Assembly: GCA_963691815.1 (NCBI GenBank)
Contig: OY829657.1
Coordinates: 21,984,085-22,048,084, forward strand
DNA: 64,000 nucleotides
Source: Echiichthys vipera
Lineage: Eukaryota; Chordata; Actinopteri; Perciformes; Trachinidae
Reading direction: 5' to 3'
Shown one piece after another: positions 24,184-38,140 of the stretch. A program made the translations under genes and the position numbers. The notes under the pieces are model-generated. The model saw nothing but the letters and a program-made list of their open reading frames with translations, did no database searches and was not told the DNA's origin. Each line of letters starts with the position of its first letter. Within the stretch, counting starts at the first letter, position 1.

Positions 24184-26795
24184 AGGGTTAAAAACACTTC
24201 TGCACTGGCTTCACCTGTCAGACCCAGAATCTGTGTACATTATTCTATTCTAGTTTATGCTTTCTTGAAGTGTTGTTCCATGCAGGCTCTATAAGCGTGG
24301 ACAACCCAGTGGAAAATGTGACTTCATTACCAAGGTTGGAATTTAAATTAAAAAGCAATACAGGCTACCAGTCACAAAAGTTAAACGAAATGGTTGTCAC
24401 ATTGAGAATGATTGCTCACCCTCCTGTCCACTTATATTTATCCACATTAATCCCAATTAGTATGATTGAAGTCATTTTTTAAATTACTAAAGATGTATTT
24501 TCTACAGATCTACTTTTGTGCATATCGTCATTCTTAAGTTTCAAACATCCATCATACTAAAAAAATCTCATATCTGTTCTTCTTCAGAGACAGACTTCTG
24601 TGTTATGGTTAATATTCTGATTATGAACTGCCGAACGGTGCATCGCTTTAAATGTTGCTGCCTAAAGGAATTGTCAGACATCATTGTCTCCTTTCGCCAA
24701 GGATGGTCCATTGTATCCAATGTTAAAGGAGATAAGAAAGGAAGCAGTGAAGCACCTTTCCTTATCATTTAAAGAATTCGAACCAGCTCTTATCATGGCT
24801 GCCACTTGGATACTTCCGGGTCATTTCATTCAGTTAGGAACCTTCTTGAGCAAAAAAGACTGTTCGACTGCAACCAGACTATGAACCTGACAGCTCACCC
24901 GATTGGCCTCACCTGAGGAGGGGTTGACTTTATCTTTCTGGAATATTTTTCTTTCTTCTGTTCAAGGTTTAAAGATTGAAATGTTGTATTTCTCAGTAAA
25001 AATGTATTGCAAGTAAGAGGACAGGAGGGATTTTCTCTCCTCCTTCCTCCTCCTGTCTACAGGGAATTTAAAGGCATGAGCATGAGCCTTCACAGTGAAA
25101 ATACATAGATCACCCATCGGCACTCAGCTACATTAGCCGCCAGTCATGTAGCAGTGTCGCTGGGTGTCCCGCCAATCACTATTGAACCTAGCAATCATCT
25201 GTCTATGAGTGGCCTTTGGACAGTAGCAGAGTTGTGTGGGTACAAGCAGCTTGAAGGCAGTGAACTGGTTGAATGGACAGATAGATGGATTTGGTGCCAT
25301 GTCATCATCCAAACCTCAGCTAATGTATTCCACTTATCCTTGTAGTAAGCACACCTTTATCGATCATTCCATTCATGTATTCATGGAGACGAAGAACAAG
25401 TCTGCTATGTGGAATGCTCAGCCACTGGTATGTGTGAATTCCCCTTTCACTTGCGTCCCTGAAACATCTAGGTTATACCCCTGGGTAATTTGCACTCAGC
25501 CAAGGTAGCTCTGAAGTTAGGGAATGATATGTTGATTTGTTTGGCCTTGCATTGTTTTCACTGCTTTGTACACTGTCACCCTGTTTTATTTCTTCAGAAC
25601 AAGGTGTTTGTGTGAGATGGTGAGCTTTTTTTGAGCCACATACAATTTCTTGACGTCATAATAGCAACCATGTAGCAGCCGTTTTCTACGCTGTAAATTT
25701 AGTATTGTGTGAGGTTTTTTTTGGCTCAGGGACCTTTTGTAAACTCTATTGGGTATTCTAAAATATAGCTCATACACCAGGTGCCAATAGAAAAATGAGC
25801 ATCTCTTTGAAAAGCATTATTTTTGAAGTTGTGTGGTTTTTCCCCGACATCACAGATTTGGCCACAAATATTTCTGATGCAGTCAGTGGGCGGCTGAGCA
25901 AGACGAGGAATGGGAAGAGACAGGCAACACGAGGCAGCTCATGAACAGTTTAATTTTGTGGCATTTCAATCGAATCTACCTGCATCATTGGGTCAAGAAG
26001 GCGCGTCCAGGGATGCCCTTCAACGCTAAACATATCTGACACCTCAATGGTTGAGGCAGACAGGGATGTTTATTTAGTCTCTATAAGGAAGAGAATTGTT
26101 TTCAAATCATGCGTGCACCAGCCTGCTGCATGGTTTCAGTCATCTAATCGTTCTATCTGCCGTCCTCAAAGACACCTGCAGGTGTGACTGCTCTTCCCCA
26201 GCTGAGATATGATTGGCCTAATGCAGCATCATTAAGCCCCCTGTAATTAATGCTACATGTCAAGCTTTCCATTATTGCATGGCACATACTGTATGCAGTG
26301 GCAGATTTAACACACTCTTGCATGTCAGTAAAGCCAGGGATGACACGATGTAAGATTTTGATATCACAATTATCGTCAGAGGACATATCACTGTTACACG
26401 GTGACACGAGTTTGATGAGTTTTGACGATTATTAATGAGGGGATTAATTATTCAACTTGAGGATGAAAGGACAAGACACAAGCCTACTCTCAGTCCTTCA
26501 CATAAAACGTGTCAGCCTACTTTATATTAAAAATAGAAGGTTCTGCACATACTCATAGAACTGGAGTTACATCCAGGTAACTTCTACATATCCCTGCAAG
26601 ATTCAGAAAATAAACAATAAAACGTTAACTCTTTGACCAGTTTTAGTCCAATTTAGCAAAGACCGGGTCCATATTAACAAATTGTCTACTTGCTATACAG
26701 GTTAAATTTGTCCCATGCAGAAAAATCAGCATCCTGACCAGTTCACATAGAAGAGTTAGAATTAAGCATTGTACCTGTGTTGCTGATCATATTTT

Positions 26796-26799
<4 letters not shown>
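24184..26799. other. Intergenic DNA, no gene recognised
   Basis: No domain-bearing ORF is seen. The part around 26150-26330 is non-repetitive with CCCCCTGTAATTAATGC-type homeodomain-like motifs and is a possible conserved noncoding element. Confidence 0.4.

Positions 26800-26881
<82 letters not shown>
26800..26881. repeat. (CT)n microsatellite
   Basis: A pure CT dinucleotide tract of about 82 bp, with no interruption in the given sequence. Confidence 0.97.
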
Positions 26882-28763
<1,882 letters not shown>

Positions 28764-31565
28764 CATATTTTGTAGTTTCTTTAATTTGTTGACTTCTTTT
28801 TTTAACGGTGCTCATCATCGTCATACCCCAATATTCAGCTTTTATTTTTTATTTTTAAATCAATATCACTTAGATGTCCTTCTATGTCTCACTGTTATTA
28901 ACTCTAATCTCTCTCTCTCTTTATCTCATAGTTGCAGTTTGTAAACAGCCCCATCTGGCAAGGAGCTGAGGAGTGTCCCTTAGTGAGCAGACGTCAAGTC
29001 GCAGTGAGTATACAGATATTTGCTCGCAGCACTGTGTTTAAAACCAGTTCAACAGCAGTTTAATTTTGTGCAGGCTCGATTTAATTTCCAGTAAATTGCT
29101 GCCTTTGGGAGGGAGCGGTGCTGTTGACTGGCTGTTATTGGATGTCCAATCCAGGTTGACCAGGAGTGGAAACAAACATTTGATGCTAATTGTGTGATTG
29201 GTTTATAATAAAAGCCTATGACAATATCAAATCTCCCAGTTTTACCATCTAATAATGGCCTCTGGGACGAGTCAGTAACCAGCAGCTGAAAGCGTTTCAC
29301 GTACAATGAAAAAATCTAAACTTTTTAGTACAAAAATGAAGTAATAGTTTCTCAGTATTTCATCTCCTTAACGTCTTCACGACACATTATGGATCACATT
29401 CAATCTCGAGACGTGAACTCATAAGCCTGTTATGCACCGCTGCCCGCTGAGCTCTTCAATTCATTCTGGCATCTTTCGCAAAATCACATCACTTAAATTA
29501 AATGAGTGAACAGATATGCAGTTAAAGTAGTGCACACAGTGTTGAGCCGGACTCCATTTCCTTCATGTTAGCACCACGGTCCCCCCTTCTGAAATGAATC
29601 CAGCACAGGGAATTACCTACAGTGTCATTTTCTCTGCATGATCACATAGAATTTCCTATCTCAGGTTTCTGCAGAAAATGTATCGGTTTATCTTCGCCAT
29701 GTAGTGGAACTTCTTCAGCAGTAACGCTGCTGTCAGCAGTGCAAACAAAAAGATGATTACAGGGCAGAATTATCTAGATTGCCTGTCTCTCTTAGCATCC
29801 AGAGATATCATAGCACAAAAGGGCAGGGAAAGGTACTTGCCTCGCACACACTTGTTTATAAGATAATATCTTTTTACGATAAGTCCCCATTCCCAAACCC
29901 CGCCCCAAACAATATAAATGTATATGAGGGGAAAACTAGGGCAAGCCTGAATCAGAATTTCAATAGACCGCATTTTGTTAGACTTGCAATTTTGGCAGTA
30001 AGCACCACCCCACCCAGAATATCAATCAAAAGCTGATGTTCTTATGTCTCTGAGAATTGTTTTGAGTGAAACACCACTCTGATCATTGGAAGTGCCACCG
30101 GTGAAAATATCTAATAATCACTACCAGAAGCAGATGTCACAAATTGTTATTTATTTCCATGGAATTTCCATATTCCATTTATGAATAATTCCACTAATAT
30201 GACACACCGCGACTGTGCCACCTCTCTCTCTCCCCACACTACTATCAACACCTCGACATTTCCGAGTCCACTGCGACCCCTCCATACATTAAACAGCTAC
30301 ATTAACTGCTGCTGCGCTTTCTGATTCACTTGCACAGTTTTATTGGGATGATGCTCAGAGGTATTTGGCTGCAGAGGCCAAAAATAGAAAGAGGGTGATG
30401 ATGGATCATAAAGTATTTAGTTTATTGGACTTAATGGAGCTCAGTTTATGGTTAGAATAGTGAACCATTGAAATGGGAGTGTCGGTGGCATATTATAGTC
30501 ACCATAAAGCCCCCTGCTCCCCTCAGAGCATCAGAGAATCTTAGTCATATGTTAGAGAAGAATAATAAATGAGAATGCTGTGAAACAGTGGGTCGGCAGA
30601 GTAATGAGTTTAAATTGTGGTATTCAAAGCCAGAACTCAACTGCTCATTGTGTTGGAGCCTCACATTGTCTTTTAATTGCTGTGGTTTTTACTTTCAAAA
30701 TCCGTTTTTCTTAAGATGTCAAGAAATTATATTCAAGGTGTGTGAGCCCCCTGCAGAGAAAGCTCCACTTTGAGTTCCCTCTCCTGGTACCAGCCACAAC
30801 TTGACAGGCATACCCGCCACCTGTGGTTGTAAATAGAGAAGATGATAGGTGCACAGAGACGTGAGGATGTTGAATAGGCAGGCTGCACAAGTTTGAATCA
30901 TTAGTGAATGCAGAGCGGAAAGGTTCATGCAGGTAGGGTGGGGAGGGAGTTTCATAGAGCATGAAGGCCAAACACACCGCTCCCCATGACAATAGCAAGG
31001 ACACCGTTCTGCTGACCGCACAACCATGGCAGAGTCCTTGGCTCATCTAAAATGCCGTTTCACATAATGGGAGCAAGCTGAAAACAAATAAACCAGCCTG
31101 ATAATGAGGCTTTCCCTCAATTTGGAGGCATTTTTCCAATAAGAGTCATCTGTGCTTTTAATAGACAAGAAACATCTATGCTGCTCGGAAACAGAGTCTA
31201 ATTTGTTTGGTAATTGTTGGCTGTGCACAGAGCGAGCTAACTGTGGTTTTTTGTCAATATCTATTAAACTTTTTAGATATATAAAGAAATGGTTATTCAT
31301 TATAGTATGCACTACTTTCATAATGCAGCTGCTGAGGTAAGAAGGAAGTTACAGTACTCTGTAGTGGAGGTTTTGGTCTCTAACAATTGTATGTGTGGAC
31401 AAGGTTTCTGGAGGATAAGTCCTAAATACTTTGGTGATCCCCTTGAGTTCCCCTCTAGCGCTACCAGCTGGTTTTGGGTCAGAGTGAAATGGCTGAATGA
31501 TTATTGGATTGCCAGGAAATGTGTGGCAGACATTCATGTTTTCCACAGGATGGACTGTAATAACC
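28764..31565. other. Intergenic DNA, candidate conserved noncoding segments
   Basis: No gene is recognised. Non-repetitive blocks at about 29040-29290 and 30990-31330 have balanced composition and dense TAAT/CAAT motifs, the look of vertebrate conserved noncoding elements. Conservation itself cannot be seen here. Confidence 0.35.
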
Positions 31566-31920
31566 CTTATCTATACCTCTATTCAATTCAATTTTATTCA
31601 ATTCAATTTTATTTACAATGCCATTTCATAACAAAAGTTATCTCAGGACACTTTACATATGGAGTAGGTAAAGACCACACTCTATGAATTATTTATGATT
31701 TACATAGACCCAACAATTCCCCCCGTTGAGCACACAGTGGCAATGAAAACCTTCCCTATAAAACAGCAGGAACGTGGGACAGAACCAGCTTTTTGGAGGA
31801 CGGACATCTGTCTACACCGGTTGGGGAGGAAGAAAAGGAGAGAGAAAGAGAGAAAAGACAGACTGATGGACAGAGAGAGACAAAGACAGACACAAAGACA
31901 GACAGAGAGACACTTCCAGA
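31566..31920 (+). repeat. Dispersed fish repeat, copy 1 (forward)
   Basis: It starts with ATTCAATTCAATTTTATT units, then ACAAAAGTTATCTCAGGACA, TAGGTAAAGACCACACTCTA, ACATAGACCCAACAATTCCC, GTGGCAATGAAAACCTTCCC, GGACGGACATCTGTCTAC and a GAGA-rich tract (31830-31913). The same modules appear inverted at 48225-48525. This succession of phrases is a well-known teleost interspersed repeat tail. It is non-coding, and the 82-codon frame inside it is a by-product. Confidence 0.75.
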
Positions 31921-32946
31921 GATGCAAGCAACCACAAAAGTAACTGTAAGTATAATATAATCTATAGTAATGTGAATTTGACTTATAAGTCATGGAAGTC
32001 AATATGGTAGAATAGTGGAAACAAGTACAGCTAAGGTGATAGAATATGACAATGATAATAATTATGGTGGTAAATATGATCAATGATGAGTAGTGGTAAT
32101 AACAGCTGTGATACAGGGAGATATATTACTGATGATGTTTTTATTGCTACAAATTTTAGAATTTATAATAAACTCCATAATATTCCATGTAAACGCCATC
32201 AACATGTCAAAATATACATTTTTCCAATAATTTGGCTCCAAATACCTGCATTTCATTCAGCCACAGCTGTATTTGTGTTTAGTGAACGAGCCTGCTGAAC
32301 GTGGTCATGTTAGCGTGGTCGCTCTGAGCACGTGAGCTTACTGACTTTAGCATTTAGCTCAAAGCACTGCTGTGCATAGGTAGACCCTTACAGAGGCATG
32401 GCTGTGGACTCTCACTACATTTTCAGAGAGTTTGAAGGATACATGATTCATACAAATTGGACTAAAAACAATGAAACGTTTTCTCTCACTGTATTTAACA
32501 CCTCAGTAAGTGTGTTCGGTTTATTTGCAAGTCAATCGGAGCCAAACTGATTCAAGACTTTTCTGGATGTCTAAATAACCGTTACTTTAACAGCATTTCA
32601 ATGACACATATATTTATGTGAAGCATGTTCTAACTACAGGTTCAAATCTTATCATTGATTCCCTGTCAGAGGAATGGTGTTATGTAACCTTGACATCCAA
32701 AAGCCCATATTAAACCTAGACTTCTTATAAACATGAATACTCACAGTGAAGGTTGTTTTCTCTCCATGGAAGGTTTATCTTTTAGGGATCTGTGGTTTTC
32801 CCCTGGGTGGTGATGAAGAAATCTTTTAGACAGAACCATTTTCACACACTTTTCTGCTCATGTTAAGAGCTGTTGGAAGTGTGTTCAGAGAAAGACACAT
32901 AACCAAGATCTTAATTTGCACAAGAAAGTAAGGACACACATTTTAA

Positions 32947-33019
<73 letters not shown>

Positions 33020-33038
33020 CGTGTGTGTGTGTATGTGA
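32947..33038. repeat. (GT)n microsatellite with (GC)n core
   Basis: A GT tract of about 90 bp, interrupted by one TATG and containing a (GC)5 block at 33011-33020. Alternating purine-pyrimidine sequence of this kind can form Z-DNA. Confidence 0.96.
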
Positions 33039-34904
33039 TGTCCATAAAAGACTGTTAACTGCAGCTGTAATGAATTCAAAGCACTTGCCTCAGTCCAGCA
33101 GTACAGAGGTATATTCAGTTAGCTGTAATTCTGACGCTTTGCTAATTAGTGAGGGAAAATAATTACTCTCAGATGATATCCTCCCGGGACACCTTTCCAC
33201 TTGGTTTGATTGCAGAAGCACAAATTAAAAAAGATAGACCATGAACACAACTAAAAACGAAAAAATGATCTCCTGTGAGTGGGTGGCGAGAAACAGGTGG
33301 ATATGAACAAACACCATCACATCCCCTTCTAATGAAGTTAGTCTGTAGGACAGTAGCGAATAGTTGGGAGCTTCAAGGCTTCATTCCAGAGGTGATTCAA
33401 ATTCTAAATCATCGTTTGAATGCTGTTGCAGTTTAAAGATTAGGCTACACTAACATTATCTTTTGTGTAGAATTAGTGGTGGCTGCGGTGAAATGTTTCC
33501 GACTCCTGTGATCCAAACAAACAAACAACTTGTTGTTTCTGTCGCAGTAAGCTCGTTGATACTTCAATACACTTCAATACCACATGTTTCAGAATGATAC
33601 GATATCCACATACGACAGTATTGAAAGTACCCAAGCTATAAAAAGAACCGGTCTACTGAATAGACTTTTCCTGATTTTTCCTTTTTTTAATACTAGCATT
33701 GTACTGAAGTTTATCATGACGACATTGTGTCATGGCATAATGTTGCTATAAACTGGGAACAATTATTTCATCATAACTTTATGTGTTTATTTATTTGTTG
33801 GATCAATACATTTTTCTGTGTTGGATCAGCCTGATGCCTCCATGTATTTATGTTGACCAAACTGCCCAGTTATATTCATTAAAGAAAGTTGAAATGTTAA
33901 GGGTGACAACCTCATAAAATATGACATTCAAAGCTTCACTGGAAAACCTCAATTGAAGCTTTGAATGATATTCAGTACAGCCTACTGTGCTGCGTCGCAC
34001 CTTAAGAGCTTCCCTCCATGCAGAGATGTTAGCCGCTGTTCAGAAATTCTGACATTTTTTCACAAAATGACTGACACTAGCAAGTAAGGAAAAATTACAG
34101 CTTTTTAGTTTTTACAATATAGTAGTTGGTAACCTTGAATGACAAAACACTAAAAAAAAATCAGTCACTTGTCTTTTCAGGTGTTGAATGATGGACTTTG
34201 TGGCTCGATGTTTCATCTTTAATGGGAAAAAAGCGCTCCGACATAGAACTTCTTGTAGAAATACTCAGATTTATTATCGTCTGCACAAGAACAGAAAGGA
34301 TGTGATTTAGACTGATGCTGGTTAATGCTGACATTTATAAAGATAACGCTGATTCATGCAGTTCTGACAGGAAGGTTGATAGTTAAATAAATGAAGTGTC
34401 GCTTTTTAAAAGGCGACTTTTTGAAAAAAGCGACATCAGTTCTTGCCGGGTTAAAGCTAAGATAAAATAAAAAAGAGAATCAGAAATGATTAACTGGTGT
34501 GCAGCATTTGCTTTTAGCTACACAAACAAAGTAGGTAATAATCTGTATTTTATAAATGGAAAAAATGGTGATCACTCTCATGACCCTTATGGTTTGACAT
34601 CGCTTGCATTGCTCGATGGCTTCACCATCCACAACCTCTGTGGTTTTTGGGTTGTTAAATTGGGGCTTAATTGCGAGACTACATCCAACACAATAAAGGG
34701 CGAGAGCGGCTGACAGAGGTAGGAGGTAAGTGGTGGATAGATTGGACACTGCTGGGGCTGTGTTCACACCGCTGAGAACAAAATAGAGGTCCCTCTTGTT
34801 AATCAGGGCTGTGGGATAATTGTGCTGGTGAAGAGAGGGGGGAATGTTGGTGTGTTGTCACCTCTTCTGTTACTGCTGTTTGAATGTTGATTAGGAAAAG
34901 AACA
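33039..34904. other. Intergenic DNA with two perfect hairpins
   Basis: No gene is recognised. Two perfect inverted repeats occur: CATTCAAAGCTTC (33925-33937) with GAAGCTTTGAATG (33955-33967), and GTCGCTTTTT (34398-34407) with AAAAAGCGAC (34425-34434). A 95-codon minus frame at 34480-34767 has no domain. Confidence 0.4.
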
Positions 34905-35110
34905 ATACTTTAACCAATAAAACAAACTACAACAGACAAAATAATATTATAACAGACGGATAAAAGCAATACTAAAACAGAAAACACAATAACAGACAAA
35001 AGTATACTACAACAAACGAAAAAATATTACAACACACAGATAAAACAATACAATAACAAACAAGAAAACAATACTATCTGACAAAACATTGCCTTTCAAA
35101 AAGACAGGCA
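34905..35110. repeat. Degenerate A-rich minisatellite, left block
   Basis: Loose repeats of an ACAGACAAAATAATATTA-like unit of about 20-24 bp. They are more diverged than the block at 35515-35900 but share the GACAAAA-AATACTA motif. The two blocks are probably parts of one expanded array separated by unique sequence. Confidence 0.6.
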
Positions 35111-35514
35111 AACAACCGACAAAACCAACAGGTACTCCAATTTAAATGACAAAATTAGTCCTTATTTTGTTTCAAATTGCTCTTTAAAATAAATCAGTTT
35201 TATGATTTTATGAAGTTGGGTTTAGGCACAACAGGTTTAGAGAAAGATGATAGTTTTGTGTGAAATAAGGACTTAATGTTAGGGAAATACCTTCGTTGTT
35301 AAGGATGGAATAATAAACACATAGGACAGGAATGCAGGCTTAAATAATAAAAAACAATGATTGATTTGGTCCAATGTCTTGCTCTATGATAGAGTTACCT
35401 CACAATTGCATCATAATTACCGCAACAGCCAGAATGCTTTGTCACTTAAACTGAGCATTTGTCATAAACTCAAAATACTTGCTTAAACAGTCTAAACCTG
35501 TTGACAAATAAAAT

Positions 35515-35900
35515 ACTAAAGCAGACAAAACAAATGAATGAAACAAAAATAATGGAAAACACAAAACAATACTGAAAAGGACAAAACAATACTGAAAAAA
35601 GACAAAACAATACTAAAAAGATAAAACAATACTGAAAAAAGACAAAATAATGCTGAATTAGACAAAACAATATTAAAAAAGACAAAACAATACTGAAAAA
35701 TACAAAATAATACTGAAAAAAGACAAAATAATACTGAAAAAAGACAAAATAATACTGAAAAAAGACAAATCATTACTGAAAAATTCCAAATAACACTGAA
35801 AAACGCGAAAAACAATACAAAACAGACAAAACAATAATGAATTAGACAAAACAATATTAAAAAAGACACAACAATACTAAAAAGGACAAAATAATACTAA
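35515..35900. repeat. A-rich minisatellite, unit ~20-21 bp
   Basis: About 18 tandem units of the type GACAAAACAATACTGAAAAA with small length and base changes. The units after 35690 (GACAAAATAATACTGAAAAA) are almost identical to one another, suggesting recent local expansion. Read on the minus strand they give Phe/Leu/Cys-rich ORFs of 71 and 117 codons, which are artefacts of the repeat and not membrane proteins. Confidence 0.9.
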
Positions 35901-37787
35901 ATCAAATATCTTACTATTATTATATATTTTTTTCACTTGCCTTCAATTAGTGTTTCCTGGTAACCTTTTACATTTTCTCTCTTTTGCAACCTTTTTTAAC
36001 TGTCTTGTCATTCAAGTGTTTACTGCACTTTGCCCTTTCTTGTGAATAAACCTTGCCTCGACTTGATAATATGCTATAAAATAGCAGACATAATGAGCAA
36101 AGAGGGCCACGTGCATAAAAAGAACAAGACTTTATCAATGAAATTATCTAACGGCAGAAGCCGTTTGTCATGTAACTTGTTTTCGAAGTAACCGTTTCCT
36201 CTGCTGGAAAACAATTTTACAGTCAGAAGTGAAAATAAAAATGAACACACCGGTAGCCTGAGTTTGAGCATACACCACTTTCAGCCTAATTATGACTGAA
36301 ATAAAAAGGCTGTTGAGATCCCAGTGGCCCTGCTTCTGCTCACATGAAGGTGCTGTGATTCAGCTCTCTTCAAATTTCTTTTCTACTAGCCTAAACCACG
36401 TGTCGTCTTTTTTTCCCTGCTGCTATCAAAATCACTTTTTCCTGCCAAGGTGCCTTTCCACCCCAGTGACCTGACTATGGCATTGTTTTGTTTTGAGGAT
36501 TGTTTGGTTACACTGAAGCATGCGCAGTACAGTTAATAACGATCTCTATCCTGTTAAACCTCTGTGCATTCCACTGTCTGTGCTTAATGAACTAGATTGC
36601 GATGTAAATGTGACTCACTTGAAAGCAGCTGTTTTTGACGAGACTGTTTGTACTTTTGCTTTAGCGAGGACGTCGAATTAAGTGACCTTGTATCGAGGCG
36701 CCGTGTTGGAACCATGACGCTGGATGTTGTTGGACATCATTTCTCTTTCCAGCAGTCAACACCTTTTTCCAGAAAAAAGAAAATTGTGCAGCTGTGTGAC
36801 ATTTAGAAGCTTCATTGTCAAGACACAAAAAAGTAACCTTGTCAACAATGTCAATTAAAACAACAACAGAAGAAGCCTTTTGTTACAACCAGATCTACAG
36901 TCTTGAAGGTGGCTCTCTGTGAAAGTAAAAGAACAAAAGCGTGGGTTGTTTGTCTCACTAATGTCACTCATTTTACTCTTAAAGCAGGTGCGTTTTGGAA
37001 AATGTGCTCTTGAACTAAACCTGCCTTGCGTTAATGGAAGCTGTGCTGTTGGAGGTGGAGGGGTGCAACCCTCCAGGGATCCTTGATAAAAAGCCATTAG
37101 TCTCCTGTGGGCAATACCTGGTACTTTACACTATATAATGGACTTAACATGCTGGTCGTGTAGCTTTGTGTTCCGTATTTTATCCATCCTACTGGAATTA
37201 ATCCCTAAAGGCTGGCAAATGCTAAATGAATATTTATGACCCCCAAACAGTCAGGGTGACTACTGTAGACACACACACAAATAACAACCTTCCATTTCAA
37301 CATACAGGTAGGTCCAGGTCTCACTGTGTGTGGTTCAGCACCTTCAAACCATCTGACATAATCAAATAACCCATAACCCACTTTTAACCAAAGTACTTTG
37401 CTGTAACATGAGTTTATAGATTTTTCCAGTGTTAAACGACCCCTAATTCTGTCCGCCTGACACAACATTAATGAGTTGAGTCGCCTGTGCTGAGAAACTG
37501 TACAGCATGAGAGAAGGCAGTTTTTAACAGGCACATCATGTTTTTTTCCTTGCTTTTTTATAATGTCACATTGCTATTATTAGCATAGAGACAGCACCTA
37601 GCCAGCAACTGATAATTACAGTAGGTAACATCTTCAGTTTATAGTCAGCAGTTTTTGATTGTATACACGCACTACCGATTCACGAAAAGGTGTTTCTCAT
37701 GTGTTTCTGTGTGGGGTATATGTTGTCAGAGTTAGATATGAGGACAGCGCCTGCTCACATTACAGTAATGTTCTCATTTGTCCAGGT
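35901..37787. other. Intergenic DNA, no gene recognised
   Basis: No domain, splice-consistent exon or RNA gene is seen. Frames at 36855-37097 and 37205-37534 (-) are featureless. Confidence 0.4.
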
Positions 37788-38140
37788 CAATGTTATCCTC
37801 AAAGCAATTTCAGTCAAAAGCAACTGGACTTGGTTGTTTGTCTAGGAAGACGTTTCACCTCTCATCCAAGAGGCTTCATCAGTTCATGTACGCATCTGAC
37901 CAGGCTGGGACTGGTCCAACTAACTGGTGTGAGATCCAGGTATTTAACCTCTCACAAGGCCGATGATGTCACTGGAACCCTTTGTGCTCCAAGTACCAAC
38001 GACCATCGTTAGAGTGATGGTCGTTGGTGGGAAGTAGGTCTTGTGAAAGGTTACATACCTGGATCTCCACGCCAGTTAGTTGGACCAGTCCCAGTCTGGT
38101 CAGATGCGTACATGAACTGATGAAGCCTTTGAGGATAACT
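37788..38140. mobile_element. Long foldback (inverted-repeat) element
   Basis: The arms meet at a perfect 12 bp hairpin, CCAACGACCATC (37996-38007) / GATGGTCGTTGG (38016-38027), with an 8-base loop. Moving outward, the right arm ACCTGGATCTCCACGCCAGT ... TTGGACCAGTCCCAG ... CAGATGCGTACATGAACTGA mirrors the left arm (37880-37945) almost base for base. The right arm lacks about 68 bp present on the left (roughly 37804-37872, the part with GAAGACGTTTCACCTCTCAT), but then rejoins at TTGAGGATAAC versus TTATCCTCAA (37792). The phrases are common in fish repeats. The structure is an inverted dimer of one repeat with an asymmetric deletion. Confidence 0.85.
37852..37882 (-). ncRNA. Hammerhead-like core in foldback left arm
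   Basis: On the minus strand the left arm reads CTGATGA (37882-37876), A, GCCTCT, loop, AGAGGT, then GAAAC (37856-37852) and GTCTTCC. The stem II pair GCCTCT/AGAGGT gives six pairs, including one G-U. This is the same CUGAUGA - stem II - GAAA order as at 17803 but with a longer stem. The right arm of the foldback retains CTGATGA (38117-38123) but has lost the GAAAC half. No clear UH cleavage site or stem I was identified, so catalysis is unproven. Confidence 0.4.

Noticed and set aside
35470..35869. Hydrophobic Phe/Leu/Cys-rich minus frames resembling a membrane protein
   Set aside because: They follow the 20-21 bp period of the A-rich minisatellite and appear in two frames at once.
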